From Halicephalobus mephisto (lineage: Eukaryota; Nematoda; Chromadorea; Rhabditida; Panagrolaimidae), in NCBI GenBank assembly GCA_009193035.1, contig SWDT01000001.1:2356001-2420000 (forward strand): 64,000 bases of DNA, given 5' to 3'. The notes under the pieces are model-generated. The model ran no database searches. It was not told the DNA's origin and saw nothing but the letters and a program-made list of their open reading frames with translations. The position numbers and the translations under genes are program-made. This document shows positions 59,376 to 64,000 of this stretch, piece by piece; positions within the stretch are counted from its first letter, which is position 1; each line of letters begins with the position of its first letter.

Positions 59376-60558
59376 TTAATATGGACTTGGCTTATATCTA
59401 GCCAGAACTTGATCACCGACTTTGATTCTACCTTCCTTTATAATGGACATGTTGACTCCAAAAACTGGACTTTCTTTGTATAAGTCAAGTAGCTTTCCTT
59501 TTGGAGCAAGACGATAAGTCCTCAAGAGCTTCAGAGGTTGCATGTTCTTATTCATCTTGCCCTTGTCGGGGTCAACAGTGGTCAAAACACAACGAGTACA
59601 CGGCTTGAAACAGGCAAACTCGGCTTCTCCAATACGGACATGGAGCCAACGATCTTCGTCAAAAGGAAGAGTACCGCTGACATTAATATTAGGTCGGAAA
59701 TTGCGAACACTGACAGTGCACTTGTCATCATCGAGTTCAGAGAGACGTCCATTTAATTCGTCAACAGAGGCATCGGTACAAAGCATGTAAGTAGCTAAAT
59801 CTTGATAGGCTGGCTGGAAAAATAAGTATGGATATATAACACGTGAACAATAACCTACGGTATCATGGAGAGGGGGCACAGGGTTGATCCAGAAAGAAGA
59901 GTCAGTATCATAGTCTCTCTCTGTATGGAATCCTTTCACAAAGTATATTAATCGGATGTTCCGCTTATCAGTAGCTTCGAGGAACTCCGAAATTAATTGT
60001 CCAACTTCATCTCCACAATCTAGTCCATCTTGGGTTAATTTGTTGAATAATCTATAAGAAGTAAATTACCAAAGACCAAAAACCAAAGAACTCACATTCC
60101 TCGACGAACATCGTTTTTCTTGACAACTTCAGCTAGATCTACGGAAGCACTTCTTCCATCAGGTGTAGTCACAGTTAAAACGTTATTCCTCACATTCGAT
60201 TCAATGAGAACGAGCTTCGGATACTGACGAGCAGTAAGGAACAAGTAGTTGGTCTTTTCATCAACAACAAGGAAATGACGATCTTTGTTTTCTTCGTATC
60301 GTGATCCATCGCTTGTACAGTCAATCCAATCTGGCTGAAGTTACGAAATTAGACTAGGATTTTGCATGAAAAACTTACCGTCAACCCTTTAGTTGACTTG
60401 ATTGGGTAGATATAAAGATCTTTGACAACTCCCACAGGAACGAAATCGCTGTTCCAGTATCTTTGATGGTCACGATATCTCTTGTAAACATAGTATCCAG
60501 CTAGAATCCCGATGGTCGCAGAAGCTGCAATAATCCGCCCATCTTGCAAAACACCCAT
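59376..60558 (-). CDS. Mitochondrial amidoxime-reducing component (mARC), MOSC-domain molybdenum enzyme
   Basis: Minus-strand model: exons 60558-60379, 60334-60096, 60051-59859 and 59813-59376, 349 residues (animal mARC about 335), in phase. An N-terminal hydrophobic anchor (RIIAASATIGILAGYYVY, about 9-26) is followed by a basic stretch, as in mARC, which sits in the outer mitochondrial membrane. The MOSC N-terminal beta-barrel begins VGVVKDLYIYPIKSTKGLT; the catalytic MOSC part has PCTRCVLTTVDPDKGK, in which the cysteine binds the molybdenum cofactor. The enzyme takes electrons from cytochrome b5 and its reductase to reduce N-hydroxylated substrates. Start chosen at the first ATG (60558); a TTG two codons upstream is ignored. 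Confidence 0.92.
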
Positions 60559-63500
60559 CTTCAAAAGAGTTCAATAAACAGAATGGGAGAGCAACTCAAC
60601 CACGTACAGCGCGAACACGGACAATCGATAACACGAATCATACCGACCTCCTGGCCATTACAGACTTAGTCTAAAAGAAAACATTGTTTTCGTGGAAAAA
60701 GATTCTTTGACAAAAGATCAATATTGTATTTCCAACCACATCTAAGGTTTGTAAATAAAATCGTCCAAAGAAATTTGGTTTGTAAACTAAGGATTTTAAA
60801 GGAGTAAACATCAATCAATTATAATCTACGATAGAAGATTCTCTGAGAAAGCAAAAAAAATTGTGAGATTCTAGAAGATGAAGTTCTGTCATGGATTCAA
60901 AAAGTATGTTTTGGAAAGGTACATTTAGTCTTCAAAGAAACTGCTGAATTGATGTTGCTCGACTCGGCTTAAATGCAGTAAAATTGGAACCATAATGATC
61001 AAATAAGTGAAATCCCAATACTCGATATCATCGTTCTGCAATACTTCACGATCAATGATTATACCACTATTTTTCATCTAAATTTTAACTTTTCTCCTGG
61101 CTTCAAATACTCGACATCCTGAGAAAATCACTTTAATCAACCACAGATCTCCCAGACCAAATACACGTTAATATTACCCTACTACAATAACTTAGATTGA
61201 ATATATAACAATTATAGAGTACCAATTAGCAACCAATTCACCTCTTGAGACAGACTGAACATATGGAGATTATCCTCCGATCACATGTGATTTTGTAATT
61301 ATTCGAGCGAGTCAGACTAAGCATTCATTATTATTGATAAGCTACATCTCATGAGGTGAACAATATCACGAAATGAAGAATTACTTAGTTGAATAATGAA
61401 GCTTAATATGCTCCATTAACTAATTATTTGATCATTTAGTCTTAAGCACGAACCTCGGTAGCTGTTTTCTAATACTATTGTCAGCGCAAAACCAACCTCA
61501 TTCAACGGTCCGAATGAAAATACAATGCATAATTCTTGGAAGGTGCCGGCAAGGAATCTAACTTAGAAGTCACATAGATAATTTAAACTTCCATCTTAGA
61601 ATATATAAACAAGAGAAAAGCAGGTGTTAGCAATATAATTGACGCTAAAAAACAAATTAGTAATGGGCGGGAAATTTGCAGGAATTCGTTTCAAGATCTA
61701 TGATGGTGTACTGTCGCACTTGGAAATCAGTTAATCAGTCTCTATATCTTGTTTCTTATTCCTTTGTCCTTTTTTTCCCGTTGTATTCTTCGTATTTTTC
61801 CGTATCCATTGAGGTAGAAGTACTAATCTTGGATTGTTTTTATCAAAGGCTCTAATTTCTACTCGGAAATCATTGAATGAACTCTTTATTTCTTTCTTTT
61901 TGGTTGTGCCTGAAATTACATCTTTTTCGTTGATTTTTATATTTCAAAGTCGATGTAAATTAAATTAAATATCCATACATGAATTGGCACAATATAACTT
62001 GATTTTACTCGAAATTTAACGGAAAAGAGAAACTTGATCAGTGGTTTCCGAATGCAAATCACGCTCCCTTATCGAATAAAACCAAGTTAGTATTTACCTT
62101 TTAATTTATAAGTGTATTTGCTTTTTGATGTATGTTTAACTTTGAAAATTCCAAAGGGTTTTTATATGGATTTGTTGATTTTTGTGGATTCTATTCGAGT
62201 TTTTAGTTTCCTACTGTCCGCGATATTTCAAATGATTTTTCAGACTTATTAATTTCAGGGTCATGGTTGGATCAATTATAGATCATACAAGTTTATCAAA
62301 AGTCAGGGAAGGGGATAATGTGCTGAATGGCGATTCGTTATATCCTATTTTTTCTAGTCTTTGTCCTGTTATTCAGACTGGTAATTTTTCTGAATTCTCT
62401 ACAAATTACATTGTTTGGTCATAACTATTTAAGTGCTGTTTTTTTTGGTGTTAGAATAACCCAACGCGAGCGAAAACTCAAAAGATGTCTAGCAATTAGC
62501 TTAAACTACTTAATAGATCCCTACTTTGAGTTTTTTGAAATGACACGTACTAATGACTTTAAGAAAAGTATGCAAAACCAGCCGATAGCTGAATGTTATT
62601 TACCCCAACTAAGAATAACTGCTGAATGTTTGTTGTCCATATTTCCACGATTCAATTAATCTTGCGCTTATCAGTCAAAACAACCGATTGTTTTTCCGGT
62701 GTCAGCATGCTTCCAAGTTCCTGAGGAACATGTTTTGAGGGATAAATTAGCTTTGTCTTTGGTTTATGTGGGAAGAAAACGCCTCTTTGGAAGCGTGGGA
62801 ACGATGAAGACAGAATGGGAAGAACATTCTAGTGTCCTTTATTTTTCATTTTTTCGGCGACCAAAGCAGAGAAGCCGGGTTCTTGTTAGGTTTAGTTTCT
62901 ATGCCCATGTTGGGTGCAGACAATTTTTCGACGGCAGAAGTGCCGCTATTTGGAGGAGTGTCCCACGAAATATCTCATTCTCTCAGACGTCTTTGTGTTC
63001 GCCAGTCATAGCAACTCTTTGGGTTCAAGTTTCCGGGTCGTCCTCGACTTTCTAGTTGACCCTTGTGCGCAATCAATTACCCCGGAATTTGACAGTTTTT
63101 GATTTAAAAAGTAAACTTGTTATTTCCCGTCATTTAGCTGCAATTTGGGTGTCAGTGCATCTAGTCGTTCATTCATTTGTTTTTGCATCAATTGAAAGTT
63201 TACTGCCACTCAAACGTCGAATGTTAGGATTTTTTATTTCTTGCAACTTTCGCGGGCACGGCTGGCCACTTTGATCAGGAAGGCGGAGTGAAGCGAATTG
63301 GAACTCACAGCTTGGCGATCATACGAGTTTTTTTCAACCAAGGGTTTTTGAATTGGGTTGCTTCTGGCCATTTTCCTATGAATGGAAAAATAAAACTGGG
63401 ACAAAAGAGAATAGATAGATTGCGACGCCTTTCAATCTAAAGCATTTCATTTTGCCACTTTAGATGAGCAAAAACCGCCGTAGGCATTACTAAACTTGAA

Positions 63501-63923
63501 AATGAGCCAAACTAGGGAATCTTTAGAACTCTAGTACCATTTTTGGCGCTTGTGGACTGTTTTTCCTTTGGGTGACTCTTTTGCGCGCTTTCCCATGATG
63601 CCGAAGTCGAGCTCGTCTGCTCGTCAATAATGCGCGGAAAGATTGGAGGCATATACAGTTCAGTTTTGTGAGAAAAAGACTGAAAGAATGGGAAAAAGTG
63701 CGATGGAGGTGCGATGTTCTGTCTACATGTTCTCCTCACTTTTGTCTTTTTCTGTATAGTGTGAATTAGCGTGCGTTCTTTTGGGTTTTCCCATCGACAG
63801 AAACATGTTGGTCTCGTTCGCACGAAAAAACACTGGCATGTGGGAATCTTTTAAAGCTTTTCCTCCATTTGACCGTGACTTTTGTTTCTCCGTTCACTGA
63901 TTGATTTTCTTGATTCTAGGTGC
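60559..63923. other. intergenic, 3.4 kb; right half less AT-rich
   Basis: The mARC promoter lies at the left end. Open frames at 62327-62659 and 62699-63274 have no motif or consistent splicing. From about 62700 the base composition is less AT-rich (GC-rich words such as GCGGTG and CACGGCTGG near 63250-63350), suggesting a promoter region of the gene whose first exon starts at 63924. Confidence 0.4.
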
Positions 63924-63980
63924 ATGCAGCTGACTTCGATGAAAAGGGAATCCGTCGATGATCTCTCAACTTCTGTTCAG
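63924..63980 (+). CDS. First coding exon of a gene continuing outside the window (partial)
   Basis: A TTGATTCTAG acceptor (AG at 63918-63919) precedes ATG at 63924; the frame reads MQLTSMKRESVDDLSTSVQ and ends at CAG before a GTCTGC donor at 63981. The exon is short and Ser-rich. No domain is visible, so the gene cannot be named. The acceptor position fits a trans-spliced leader or 5' UTR intron. Confidence 0.5.
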
Positions 63981-64000
63981 GTCTGCTATTATTACTTTGC

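Noticed and set aside
62327..63274. Several plus-strand frames before the right-edge exon
   Set aside because: They overlap one another in different frames, carry no motif and have no acceptor/donor chain; the region looks like a promoter.
1..64000. tRNA, rRNA, CRISPR arrays, bacterial operators or terminators
   Set aside because: No tRNA-like B-box/cloverleaf, no regular short repeat arrays and no rRNA-like sequence were seen. The DNA is eukaryotic with spliced genes, so prokaryotic elements are not expected.

Overview
The window looks like nuclear DNA from a free-living or otherwise rhabditid-type nematode. The coding sequences are split by many short introns (mostly 40-70 bases) that end in the TTTTCAG-type acceptor seen in Caenorhabditis and its relatives. 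Two chemoreceptor-like genes belong to nematode-only families (sre-like and srd/str-like). Several housekeeping genes match Caenorhabditis elegans genes of the same neighbourhoods: the pair gta-1/mspn-1 (adjacent in C. elegans as K04D7.3/K04D7.2), the pair enpl-1/imp-2 (T05E11.3/T05E11.5), and pxf-1 (T14G10.2). From memory all of these are on C. elegans chromosome IV, so the window is probably a piece of the equivalent chromosome. The species cannot be named from sequence alone.

Layout. 0-12 kb: the 3' end of an ABCA-type transporter, a secreted four-unit Kazal-like protein, a small MGC-starting protein of unknown function, a possible single-exon gene on the minus strand, a cysteine-rich single-pass membrane protein, and a seven-helix receptor. 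12-19 kb: a long AT-rich stretch with no convincing conventional gene, but with two diverged copies of an unrecognised coding sequence arranged head to head. 19-26 kb: fructose-1,6-bisphosphatase and GABA transaminase facing each other 3' to 3', a small basic protein, and a disordered Ser/Thr-rich protein. 26-28.8 kb: a dead RTE-type retrotransposon and an srd/str-like receptor. 28.8-32.2 kb: gene-free. 32.2-40.3 kb: the AAA ATPase Msp1/ATAD1 diverging from the Rap exchange factor PDZ-GEF. 42-45 kb: a bZIP factor and a GnRH-receptor-like peptide GPCR, convergent. 46.6-51.4 kb: GRP94/endoplasmin and a signal-peptide-peptidase-like protease, divergent from one shared promoter region. 52.8-57.5 kb: a Core-2/I-branching glycosyltransferase and an sre-like receptor. 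59.4-60.6 kb: a mitochondrial amidoxime-reducing-component (MOSC) protein. At the right edge only the first exon of another gene is visible.

How the genes relate. There are no operons with tight spacing. The clearest functional pairing is the ER chaperone enpl-1 with the ER membrane protease imp-2, which share a 466-base promoter region carrying an ER-stress-element-like sequence. FBPase (gluconeogenesis) and GABA transaminase share a 118-base 3' intergenic region. All exon boundaries below were deduced by hand from reading-frame continuity, splice consensus and family similarity. They should be treated as models, and database or RNA evidence was not available.

I did not find a clear new biological system. 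The best candidates for a second look are the head-to-head unknown gene pair at 16.5-18.2 kb, the ER-stress-like bidirectional promoter at 49.4-49.9 kb, several non-canonical (GC-AG) introns, and several nematode-looking proteins that I could not assign to a family.
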